In this document: positions 6,866 to 13,393 of the stretch, in pieces
How positions within the stretch are numbered: the first letter of the stretch is position 1
Layout of the letters: every line of letters begins with the position of its first letter
NCBI GenBank assembly: GCA_003487005.1
Contig: DNFG01000117.1
Span: 1-13,393 of the forward strand
Source of the DNA: Bryobacterales bacterium
GTDB lineage: Bacteria > Acidobacteriota > Terriglobia > Bryobacterales > Bryobacteraceae
Direction: 5' to 3'
Length of the DNA stretch: 13,393 nucleotides
Notes under the pieces: generated by a model
The model's database searches: none
Told to the model about the DNA's origin: nothing
What the model saw: only the letters and a program-made list of their open reading frames with translations
Program-made: the position numbers and the translations under genes

Positions 6866-8293
6866 TCAGCGCGGGGCTGGTTTGCGGTCCGCGGGGAGGA
6901 GGGATTTGTAAGTGCGGTTGTTGATGGATTTGAGCCAGTCCTGGCGCGCCTGGGCGGCGAGTTGGGGGTTGTGGAGGAGTTCGGCGGCGGAGAGGGCGAG
7001 GGTTTTGGCGGCGACAACCATGCCTTTGCGGCCGAGGGAGGTGCCGGCGGCGGCGGTGGACATCCAGGTATGCAGGGGGGTGCCGGGCGGGAAGGTGGCG
7101 GCATGGAAGTGGCCGGTGGGGACGACCCAACTGACGTCGCCGACGTCGGTGGAGGCGTAGACGAGGTCGCGGCGGGGTGGCTGGATCTCGCGTTCGGAGC
7201 CGAGGGGGAGGTCCTCGGGGAGGTCGACCATTCTCTTGCGGAGGGCTTCGGCGAAGGTTCGCTCCTCGGGCGAATAGTGGACACCGCCGGTGGCGCGGAG
7301 ATTGCGGTCGAGGAGGGCGACGAGGGAGGGCGTGTGGACCATGTTGGTGTAGCTGGAGGAGATTTCGAAGTTCATGGTGGTGCCGGAGGCGAGGGCGCCG
7401 GCCTGGGCGGTATTGAGGACGCGCTCCCAGATGGATTCGAGTTGGCGCTGGTCGGGGTGGCGGGCGATCAGACTGAGTTCGGCGGTTTCGGGGACGATGT
7501 TGGGGGCGTCGCCGCCTTTGGTGATGACGTAGTGAATCCGGGTTTCCTGAGGGACGTGTTCGCGGAGGAGATTGAGGGCGTGGGTCATGATCTCGATGCC
7601 GTCGAGGGCGGAGCGTCCGGCGTCGGGGGAGGCGGCGGCATGGGCGGAGCGCCCGGTGAAGCGGAAGCGGCCGGAGACGTTGGCGAGCCAGGGGTTGTTG
7701 TCGGCTTCATTGCGGTCGAGGGGGTGCCAGGCGAGGACGACGGAGGCGTCCTGGAAGGCGTTGGCGCGGATCATGTAGATTTTGCCGCCGCCGCCTTCCT
7801 CGGCGGGGGTGCCGTAGAAGCGGATGGTGCCGGGGGTTCTGGTGGATTCGAGGTGGTGTTTGACGGCGACGGCGGCGAGAGCGGAGGCGGCGCCGAAGAG
7901 GTTGTGGCCGCAGCCATGACCGGGAGCGCCTTCGACGCGGGCCTGGCGCTGAGGGATGTCCTGCTGCGAGAGGCCGGGGAGGGCATCGTATTCGCCGATG
8001 ATGCCGATGATGGGGGCTCCGGAGCCCCATTCGGCGATGAAGGCGGTCGGAATGCCGGCCACGTTTTCGGTGATGCGGAAGCCGTTGGCCTTGAGTTCGT
8101 CGCGAAGCAGGGCGGCGCTCTTGAACTCCTGGTAGCCGGTTTCGGGATGTTCCCAAATCTGGCGGGAGATCTGGCCGAAGCGTTCGGTGCGGGCGTCGAC
8201 GGCGGCGAGGATGGGGGCTTCGAAGGGTCTGAGGGGCTGGGCCGCGGCGGAGGCGGCGGTTAGCACCAGAAGGAGGAGGTGGGCGATAATCAT
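6866..8293 (-). CDS. Secreted M20D-family amidohydrolase (AbgB-like)
   Basis: The 475-residue product has a signal peptide (IIAHLLLLVLTAASAAAQ, probable cut near residue 19) and a complete M20D metallo-amidohydrolase. AbgB in this family splits p-aminobenzoyl-glutamate; relatives act on other N-acyl amino acids, and the substrate here is unknown. Visible motifs are GEYDALPGL (100-108), GHGCGHNLFG (125-134) with ligands Cys128 and His130, PAEEGGGGK (163-171) with Glu165/Glu166, AWHP with His190, the dimerisation-domain segment GRSAHAAASPDAGRSALDG (214-232), STDVGDVSW (381-389), and PLHTW with His408. All expected ligands are present. The frame is open further upstream to 8647, over the ppx gene, but the signal peptide sets the start at 8293. 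It is divergent from ppx with a 31-base gap. It heads a minus-strand operon with the two small membrane proteins. Confidence 0.92.
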   Translation of the reverse strand: MIIAHLLLLVLTAASAAAQPLRPFEAPILAAVDARTERFGQISRQIWEHPETGYQEFKSAALLRDELKANGFRITENVAGIPTAFIAEWGSGAPIIGIIGEYDALPGLSQQDIPQRQARVEGAPGHGCGHNLFGAASALAAVAVKHHLESTRTPGTIRFYGTPAEEGGGGKIYMIRANAFQDASVVLAWHPLDRNEADNNPWLANVSGRFRFTGRSAHAAASPDAGRSALDGIEIMTHALNLLREHVPQETRIHYVITKGGDAPNIVPETAELSLIARHPDQRQLESIWERVLNTAQAGALASGTTMNFEISSSYTNMVHTPSLVALLDRNLRATGGVHYSPEERTFAEALRKRMVDLPEDLPLGSEREIQPPRRDLVYASTDVGDVSWVVPTGHFHAATFPPGTPLHTWMSTAAAGTSLGRKGMVVAAKTLALSAAELLHNPQLAAQARQDWLKSINNRTYKSLLPADRKPAPR

Positions 8294-8324
8294 GGCAATC
8301 CGGAGAGTTTTAGTGTAACGCCAG

Positions 8325-9857
8325 ATGCCCAGATACGCGGCCATTGATGTGGGAAGCAATTCGATCCGCCTGATGGTGGCGGAGGCGGACCGGAATGGAG
8401 TGGTGGAGACGCTGGCGGAAGAGCGCCAGGTGACGCGGTTGGGGGAGTGTGTTTTCCGGACCGGCCAACTGGATCCGCGGGTGGTGGAGGAGGTACTGGG
8501 CGTGTTGGGGCGGATGGCGGGGGTATACAAGGGGCTTTCGCCGCTGGCGGTGCGCGTGGTGGCAACGGCGGCGCTGCGGGACGCGTCGAACAGTGACGAC
8601 TTTCTGGACCGGGCGACGGAGATCGCGGGGGTTCCGGTCGAGATCATTTCGGGGCAGGAAGAAGCGCGGCTGATTCATCTGGGGGTGGAGTCGCGGTGGC
8701 CGCATCCGGAGGAGCGGGTGTTGCTGATCGACATTGGGGGCGGGAGCGCGGAGATTATCGAGGCGGTACAGGGGCAGATGCAGACGGCGTTTTCGCGGCC
8801 GCTGGGGGCGGTGCGGATCCAGTCGCTGATTGTGAGCCAGGATCCGCCGTCGCGGGAGGATCTGGAGCGGCTGCGGGAGTATATCGACGAGAAACTGGCG
8901 GTGGTGTTGCGGCGGATTCCTCGGGGCGGGTTTGCGCGGGCGATCGGGACATCGGCGTCGGCATCGGCGGTGGTGTGCGCGGTGAACCGGATCCCGCGGA
9001 CGAAACGGGACCTGGCGGACCGGCGGCGGGCGACGACGGACGAGATCCGGAAGTTGTACGCGCAGTTGAGCACGATGAACCTGGCGGCGCGGCGGAAGTT
9101 GACGGGCATCGGACCAAGGCGGGCGGAGATCATCCTGCCAGGCGCGGCGGTGCTGTTGCGGGTGCTGGAGGAGTTTGAGATCCCGCAGTTGGCGTACTGC
9201 GCGGCGGGGGTCCGTGACGGATTGATCCGGGATCTGGCACTGCGGGGCGTGGGCCGGGAGCGGGCGAGGCTGGACCGGGAACAGCGGGCGATGGTGGAGC
9301 GATTTGCGCGGCGGTTTGGGGTGGATTTGCGGCATGCGCGGCACGTGGCGGGGTTTTCGCGGGAGTTGTTCGACGCGCTGGCGCCGCTGCACAAGCGGCC
9401 GCCGGAAGAGGGGCGATTGCTGGAGGCGGCGGCGTATTTGCGGGATGTGGGTCACGCGATCAACGACACGAGTCATCACAAACATTCGCATTACATCGTT
9501 TCGAGGTCGGATCTGGCGGGATTCACGGCGGAGGAACGGGAGCAGGTGGCGATTTTGTGCCGGTATCACCGGAAGGCTGTGCCGGTGGCGCGGCATCTGG
9601 AGTACCAGACGTTGACACCGGAGCAGCGGAAGTCGGTGATGATGCTGGCGCCGTTGTTGCGGGTGGCGGACGCGCTCGACCGGAGCCGGGATCAGCGGGT
9701 GGAGGGGATCGGGTGCGCGGTGAAGAACGGGACGGTGGAGTTGCTGGTGCAGTCGCCGGTGGACACGGGGCTGGAGCAGTGGGCGGTGGAGGGGACTGGG
9801 GAGTTTTTCCGGCAGGCGTATGAACGGGCGCTGGTGGTGACGAGGGAGGAGACATGA
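8325..9857 (+). CDS. ppx: Ppx/GppA phosphatase with C-terminal HD-like domain
   Basis: The 510-residue protein is a member of the exopolyphosphatase / pppGpp phosphohydrolase family, cytoplasmic enzymes that shorten polyphosphate or convert pppGpp to ppGpp. The ASKHA phosphate loops are clear: AAIDVGSNSIRLMV (5-18), VVATAALRDASN (78-89), ISGQEEARLIHLG (108-120) and LLIDIGGGSAEII (133-145). GTSASASAV (208-216) closes the catalytic domain. From about 315 there is the HD-like domain, with His340 and the HHKHSHYIV stretch (384-392). The usual HD pair is Arg373-Asp374 (YLRDVGH), so the HD part may lack hydrolase activity. The ATG is set by the conserved N-terminus; there is no Shine-Dalgarno. Its stop overlaps the first CHAD gene by ATGA. 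The adjacent CHAD proteins favour polyphosphate over pppGpp as substrate. Confidence 0.93.
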   Translation: MPRYAAIDVGSNSIRLMVAEADRNGVVETLAEERQVTRLGECVFRTGQLDPRVVEEVLGVLGRMAGVYKGLSPLAVRVVATAALRDASNSDDFLDRATEIAGVPVEIISGQEEARLIHLGVESRWPHPEERVLLIDIGGGSAEIIEAVQGQMQTAFSRPLGAVRIQSLIVSQDPPSREDLERLREYIDEKLAVVLRRIPRGGFARAIGTSASASAVVCAVNRIPRTKRDLADRRRATTDEIRKLYAQLSTMNLAARRKLTGIGPRRAEIILPGAAVLLRVLEEFEIPQLAYCAAGVRDGLIRDLALRGVGRERARLDREQRAMVERFARRFGVDLRHARHVAGFSRELFDALAPLHKRPPEEGRLLEAAAYLRDVGHAINDTSHHKHSHYIVSRSDLAGFTAEEREQVAILCRYHRKAVPVARHLEYQTLTPEQRKSVMMLAPLLRVADALDRSRDQRVEGIGCAVKNGTVELLVQSPVDTGLEQWAVEGTGEFFRQAYERALVVTREET

Positions 9858-10300
9858 CAGTGCGGCGGGAGGCGTGGGAGCGGGGGGCGGCGGAGTTCGC
9901 GCGCGGGGAGACGGAGGCGCGGATGGCGCGCTTTTTCGAGGAACTGGAGCGGGCGACGCGGGCGCCGGATGAAGAGGCGGTGCATGATTTGCGGGTGTCG
10001 ATCCGGCGGTTTTCGCAGGCACTGCGCATCTTTGCGCCGCTGTTGCCGGGCAAGGCGGTGAAGAAGATCCGGGGGCGGATGAAGGTAGTGATGGACGCGG
10101 CGGCGGTGGTCCGGGACCTGGATGTGGGCATGGAGGCGCTGGCGGAGTTGGGGGTGGAGGCGGAGGACGCGGTGGTGGTGCAGATGCGGGCGGAGCGCCG
10201 GCGGGGAGAGTTGTTCTTGCTGGGGCAGGTTTGTTTGTTGCGGGCGGAGGATCTGGAAGTGGAGTGGCGGGCGCGGTTGGGCTGGAGTGAAGCGGGATGA
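9854..10300 (+). CDS. N-terminal half of a split CHAD-domain protein
   Basis: CHAD domains are alpha-helical repeats rich in conserved His and Arg/Lys that bind polyphosphate. This 148-residue protein has only the first half: VHDLRVSIRRFSQALRIF (43-60) with His44, Arg47, Arg51 and Arg52, then VVRDLDVGMEAL (85-96), the RDLDV signature. It stops where the second helical half should begin. An AGGAG/GGGAGG sequence just before the ATG and the ATGA overlap with ppx show coupled translation. A CHAD protein next to Ppx is a known pairing and suggests that it presents or tethers polyphosphate. It could be one chain of a heterodimer with the next product, or the first part of a gene broken by a frameshift or sequencing error. 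Confidence 0.8.
   Translation: MTVRREAWERGAAEFARGETEARMARFFEELERATRAPDEEAVHDLRVSIRRFSQALRIFAPLLPGKAVKKIRGRMKVVMDAAAVVRDLDVGMEALAELGVEAEDAVVVQMRAERRRGELFLLGQVCLLRAEDLEVEWRARLGWSEAG
10284..10287 (+). promoter_or_regulatory. Shine-Dalgarno GGAG for the second CHAD gene
   Basis: GGAG lies nine bases before the ATG at 10297, inside the end of the first CHAD gene. A well-placed ribosome-binding site together with the ATGA overlap supports separate, coupled translation of the second half rather than a sequencing frameshift. Confidence 0.5.
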
Positions 10301-10785
10301 AGAAGGGGCGGAGCCTGGACTGGGATCCCGGGTTGAGCGCGGGGGAGAACGCGCGGGTGCAGTTGCCGGCGGTGACGCGGGAGTTTTTCGCGGCGGGGCG
10401 GGTGTTGCTGGCGGGGGCGGCGGCGCCGGTGGATCTGCACAATTTCCGGCTGGCGGCGAAGCGGTTCCGGTACACGCTGGAGATGTTCCGGCCGTTGTAT
10501 GGGCCGGGGCTGGAGGAGAAGTTGGGGGCGGTGCGGAAGATTCAGTCGTTGCTTGGAAGCAGGCAGGATTGCGAGGTGCTGGCGGGGCGGTTGCGGCTGC
10601 CGGCGCAGGGGTCGGAGGCGTTGCGGGGGGCACTGGAGAAGACGGAGCGGCGGGCATTGAAGCTGGAGCAGGAGTTCCGGGCGTACTGGCTGGACGAGTT
10701 TGACGCGGCGGGGCGGGAACTGGCGTGGGTGCGCTATTTCACGCGGCGGCCGCCGGCGCCGCGGAGACCGAAGGTGACTGAATGA
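10297..10785 (+). CDS. C-terminal half of a split CHAD-domain protein
   Basis: The 162-residue product carries the second CHAD half: LHNFRLAAKRFRYTLEMF (47-64) with His48, Arg51, Lys55, Arg56 and Arg58, then KIQSLLGSRQDCEVL (81-95), equivalent to the LQxxLGxxxD segment of whole CHAD proteins. It lies one base back in frame from the first half and begins at an ATGA overlap with its own GGAG. In the upstream direction its frame meets a TGA within about ten bases of the ATG, so a fused reading needs a shift in a very short interval. Together the two proteins total 310 residues, about one normal CHAD domain. Its stop overlaps the methyltransferase start by ATGA. The basic, Pro-rich tail (150-162) is not conserved CHAD sequence. 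Confidence 0.8.
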   Translation: MKKGRSLDWDPGLSAGENARVQLPAVTREFFAAGRVLLAGAAAPVDLHNFRLAAKRFRYTLEMFRPLYGPGLEEKLGAVRKIQSLLGSRQDCEVLAGRLRLPAQGSEALRGALEKTERRALKLEQEFRAYWLDEFDAAGRELAWVRYFTRRPPAPRRPKVTE

Positions 10786-11783
10786 CTGAACCGACTCCCC
10801 TGCGCTTCATTGAGGCCGTGAATGGCTTTCAGCGGACGGCCGTGATCCGGACGGCGATGGAACTGGATATTTTCACGGTGGTGGGTGAAGGCGTGGAGAC
10901 GGCGGAGGCGCTGGCGGCGCGGTTGGGGATTGCGGAGAAGGGGGCGCGGGTGCTGGCGGACGCGCTGGTGGTGCTGCATCTGTTGACGAAGGCGGAGGGG
11001 CGTTATCGACTGACGGCGGAGAGTGCGCTGTTTCTGGACCGGAAATCGGCGCGTTTCCTGGGCGATTCGGTGAAATTTCAGTTGTCGGAAGCGATTACGG
11101 GGGCGTACGCGCGGTTCTCGGAGGCGGTGAAGAAGGGGGGGACGGCATCGGACGGAGCGGGGGCGCTGGAGCCGGAGCATCCGATGTGGATCGAGTTCGC
11201 GAAGGGGATGGCTCCGTTGATGTACACGACGGTGCTGAAGGTGGCGGAGGTGGCGGCGCCGGCGGGGCGGGTGCTGGAGGTGGCGGCGGGTCATGGAAAA
11301 TACGGGATCGGACTGCTGGAATCGGGGGCGGCGCGGGAGGTGACGGCACTGGACTGGCCGGGGGTGTTGAGGTTGGCGGAAGCGAACGCGAAGGAGGCGG
11401 GGATGGCGGAGCAGTGGCGGGGATTGCCGGGGGATGCCCTGGCGACGGACTGGGGGACGGGTTATGACACGGTGTTGCTGGCGAATTTCCTGCATCACTT
11501 CGACACGGCGACGGCGACAGGGATACTGGAACGGGCGCGGGCGGCGCTGACGGCGGAGGGGCGGGTGGTGCTGGTGGAGCATGTACCGGAGGAGGACCGG
11601 GTGTCGCCGTCGGCGCCGGCATGGTTTGCGGTACAGATGCTGGCGACGACGCCGGCAGGGGACGCGTACACGCTGGCGGAGTACACGGGGATGCTGACGG
11701 AAGCGGGTTTCACGGAGCCGACGATGCATAAAGTGCCGGGGGCGGCGCGGCACGTACTGGTGGCGGAGCGCCGGGTCCGTTAG
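10782..11783 (+). CDS. SAM-dependent O-methyltransferase, family 2 type
   Basis: The 333-residue protein has the two-part build of the family-2 O-methyltransferases (hydroxyneurosporene, resorcinol and polyketide type). An N-terminal winged-helix dimerisation domain covers about 8-80 (AMELDIFTVV, ETAEALAARLGI, LHLLTKAEGRYRLT). A Rossmann SAM-binding domain has motif I VLEVAAGHGKYG (164-175), acidic ALDWPG (189-194) and LLANFLHHFD (232-241), where the His pair sits at the usual catalytic-base region. The substrate cannot be read from the sequence; a small hydroxylated metabolite is typical. It overlaps the second CHAD gene by ATGA, with AAGGTGA a few bases before its ATG, so it is made with the polyphosphate genes, although no biochemical link is known. 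Some family members methylate other groups. Confidence 0.87.
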   Translation: MTEPTPLRFIEAVNGFQRTAVIRTAMELDIFTVVGEGVETAEALAARLGIAEKGARVLADALVVLHLLTKAEGRYRLTAESALFLDRKSARFLGDSVKFQLSEAITGAYARFSEAVKKGGTASDGAGALEPEHPMWIEFAKGMAPLMYTTVLKVAEVAAPAGRVLEVAAGHGKYGIGLLESGAAREVTALDWPGVLRLAEANAKEAGMAEQWRGLPGDALATDWGTGYDTVLLANFLHHFDTATATGILERARAALTAEGRVVLVEHVPEEDRVSPSAPAWFAVQMLATTPAGDAYTLAEYTGMLTEAGFTEPTMHKVPGAARHVLVAERRVR

Positions 11784-11794
11784 AATCGGAAGCC

Positions 11795-13377
11795 ATGTGG
11801 CAACAGGTTTACACGCCGCTCGGCGGCAATCTGGCGTATTCAGCGCTGGCGGCGGCGGTTCCATTATTCGTTCTGCTGTATCTGCTGGGGGTGAAGCGGA
11901 CGGCAGCATGGATTGCGGCGCTTTCGGGGTTGGGGGCGGCGTTCGCGATGGCAGTGGGGGTGTTCGGGATGCCGGCGGGGCAGGCGGTGAGCGCGTCGCT
12001 GCTGGGGGCGTCGTTCGGGCTGCTGCCGATTACATGGATCGTGTTCTGGGCGATCTTTTTGTACCGGTTAACGCTCGAAACGGGGCATTTCGAGGTTATT
12101 AAGGACTCGATCGGGGGATTGACGCAGGACCGGCGGTTGCAGGCGCTGCTGATCGCGTTCGCGTTCGGGGCGTTCGTGGAAGGGGCGGCCGGATTCGGGA
12201 CGCCGGTGGCGGTGGCGGCGGCGATGTTAACGGGGCTGGGCTTTTCGCCGTTCTACGCGGCGGGGATCTGTTTGCTGGCGAACACGGCGCCGGTGGCGTT
12301 CGGGTCGATCGGGATTCCGGTGATCACGCTGGCGGGGATCACGGGGTTGCCGCTGGAGCAGTTGAGCGCGGCGGTGGGACGGATCTGCGCGCCGATTTCG
12401 TTGATCGTGCCGGCGTATCTGATGCTGGTGATGGGCGGGGTGAGAGGGCTGGCGGGGGTTTGGCCGGTGGCGTTGGGTTGCGGGGCGGCGTTCGCGGTGA
12501 CGCAGTGGCTGGTGTCGAATTACGTGGGTCCGCAACTGGTGGATATTTTGAGTTCGCTGGCAGCGATCGCGGCGATTCTGGTGCTGCTGCGGTTCTGGAA
12601 GCCGAAGGACAAGTTTGAGCTGGAGGGGGAGCACGCGCCGAGCGTGAAGCCGCCGAAGCATGGAGTGGGGCGGGTGCTGCTGGCATGGTCGCCGTTCGGG
12701 ATGCTGGTGATTTGTGTGCTGGCGTGGGGAAATCCTGCGTTGAAAGACGCGCTAAACAGCATGACGCGGGTGATTGACTGGCCGGGATTGCACAACCAGA
12801 TCCTGCAGGCGCCGCCGGTGACAGCGGGAGAGACGGCATACGCGGCGCGGTACACGCTGAATCTGTTGTCTGCTTCGGGGACGGCGTGTCTGCTGGCGTG
12901 CCTGCTGTCGGCATTGATTCTGCGGGCGCCGGTTTCGTTGCTGAAGAAGGTGCTGGTGACGACGGCGCAGCAGTTGGCGAAGCCGACGCTGACGGTGTGC
13001 TCGGTGCTGGGACTGGCGTTCCTGATGAACTATTCGGGGGCGACGGGGACTCTGGGACTGGCGTTCGCGGCCACGGGGGGCGCGTTTCCGTTCTTCAGCG
13101 CGCTGCTGGGGTGGCTGGGCGTGTTCCTGACGGGGAGCGACACGTCGGCGAATGCGCTGTTCGGGAATTTGCAGGTGGTGACGGCGAACCGGCTGGATTT
13201 GAACGCGGTGCTGATGGCGGCGTCGAATTCAAGCGGGGGCGTGATGGGCAAGATGATCAGCCTGCAGAGCATCGCGGTGGCAGGGGCGGCGACGGGGGTG
13301 GCGACGGGGGATGAGTCGCGACTGTTTCGGTTCACGCTGCGGCACAGTGTGTTGCTGGCGGCGGTGATCGGGGTGGT
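11795..13377 (+). CDS. lctP: LctP-family L-lactate permease, 3' end cut off
   Basis: This is a polytopic inner-membrane transporter of the lactate permease family, which takes up L-lactate and glycolate with protons. Family blocks are VEGAAGFGTPVAVAAAMLTG (128-147), ANTAPVAFGSIGIPV (162-176), MNYSGATGTLGLAFA (411-425) and FLTGSDTSANALFGNLQ (444-460). Many hydrophobic helices run throughout; a polar loop rich in Lys and Glu lies near the middle (RFWKPKDKFELEGEHAP). About 527 residues are present, and known members are a little longer, so only the last helix is missing. The frame reads on through 13378-13393, but those bases are adapter, not gene. The start ATG has GGAAG just before it and lies 11 bases after the methyltransferase stop, so it may be the end of that operon or have its own promoter. 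Confidence 0.93.
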
Positions 13378-13393
13378 AGATCGGAAGAGCGTC
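13378..13393 (+). other. Illumina adapter remnant at contig end
   Basis: The final 16 bases, AGATCGGAAGAGCGTC, are identical to the start of the standard Illumina TruSeq adapter. They sit exactly at the window end and interrupt the lctP frame with residues unlike the family (DRKSV). They are untrimmed adapter and should be removed from the biological sequence. Confidence 0.93.

Noticed and set aside
6815..8263. A 482-codon open frame on the + strand opposite the M20D gene
   Set aside because: Gly/Glu/Val-rich low-complexity translation caused by the G-rich + strand; the minus strand encodes a complete M20D enzyme with a signal peptide.
8294..8324. Divergent promoter between M20D and ppx
   Set aside because: A TACACT-like -10 exists on the minus strand, but no acceptable -35 pairs with it; 31 bases give too little evidence to call it.
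8310..10475. A 721-codon open frame antisense to ppx and CHAD
   Set aside because: Arg/Pro/His-rich low-complexity product with no domain. It is a shadow of G-ending codons on the opposite strand, where clear Ppx and CHAD motifs exist.

Overview
The window looks like the end of a contig from a high-GC soil or environmental bacterium, most likely an acidobacterium of the Solibacter/Bryobacter kind. That placement is an inference from gene style (secreted M28 and M20D peptidases, a Ppx-CHAD gene pair, a DUF5808 membrane protein, an LctP permease and SD-poor starts); no rRNA or marker gene confirms it. The left edge is a C-rich irregular repeat. The right edge finishes in 16 bases identical to the Illumina adapter, so both ends are assembly limits.

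Left region (1-4741): a compact three-gene cassette on the + strand with mixed, less GC-biased codons. It encodes a full-length LexA-type autocleavable repressor, a 1055-residue Eco57I/type-IIG-like N6-adenine DNA methylase, and a small protein with a PD-(D/E)xK nuclease motif. The genes are joined TAG|ATG and ATGA, so they should be made from one transcript. A 16-bp near-perfect palindrome ends right against the lexA start codon and is a good candidate operator. A hairpin follows the last stop. My reading is a restriction-modification or related defence module under a LexA-type, probably DNA-damage-responsive, repressor. This is the most interesting part of the window.

Junction (4742-5120): about 380 bases without a convincing gene, strongly C-rich on the + strand. 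Across it the strand composition flips from C-rich to strongly G-rich.

Right region (5121-13377): chromosomal-looking genes. A secreted M28-like peptidase lacks its last metal ligand. Converging on it is a minus-strand run of a secreted M20D amidohydrolase, a membrane protein with a probable PH-like domain, and a DUF5808 protein. Divergent from the amidohydrolase is a tightly coupled + strand operon: Ppx/GppA phosphatase with a C-terminal HD-like domain, two half-CHAD proteins, a family-2-type O-methyltransferase, then LctP lactate permease, cut off near its C-terminus. The Ppx-CHAD-CHAD group points to polyphosphate handling, since CHAD domains bind polyphosphate. The link to the methyltransferase and permease is positional only.
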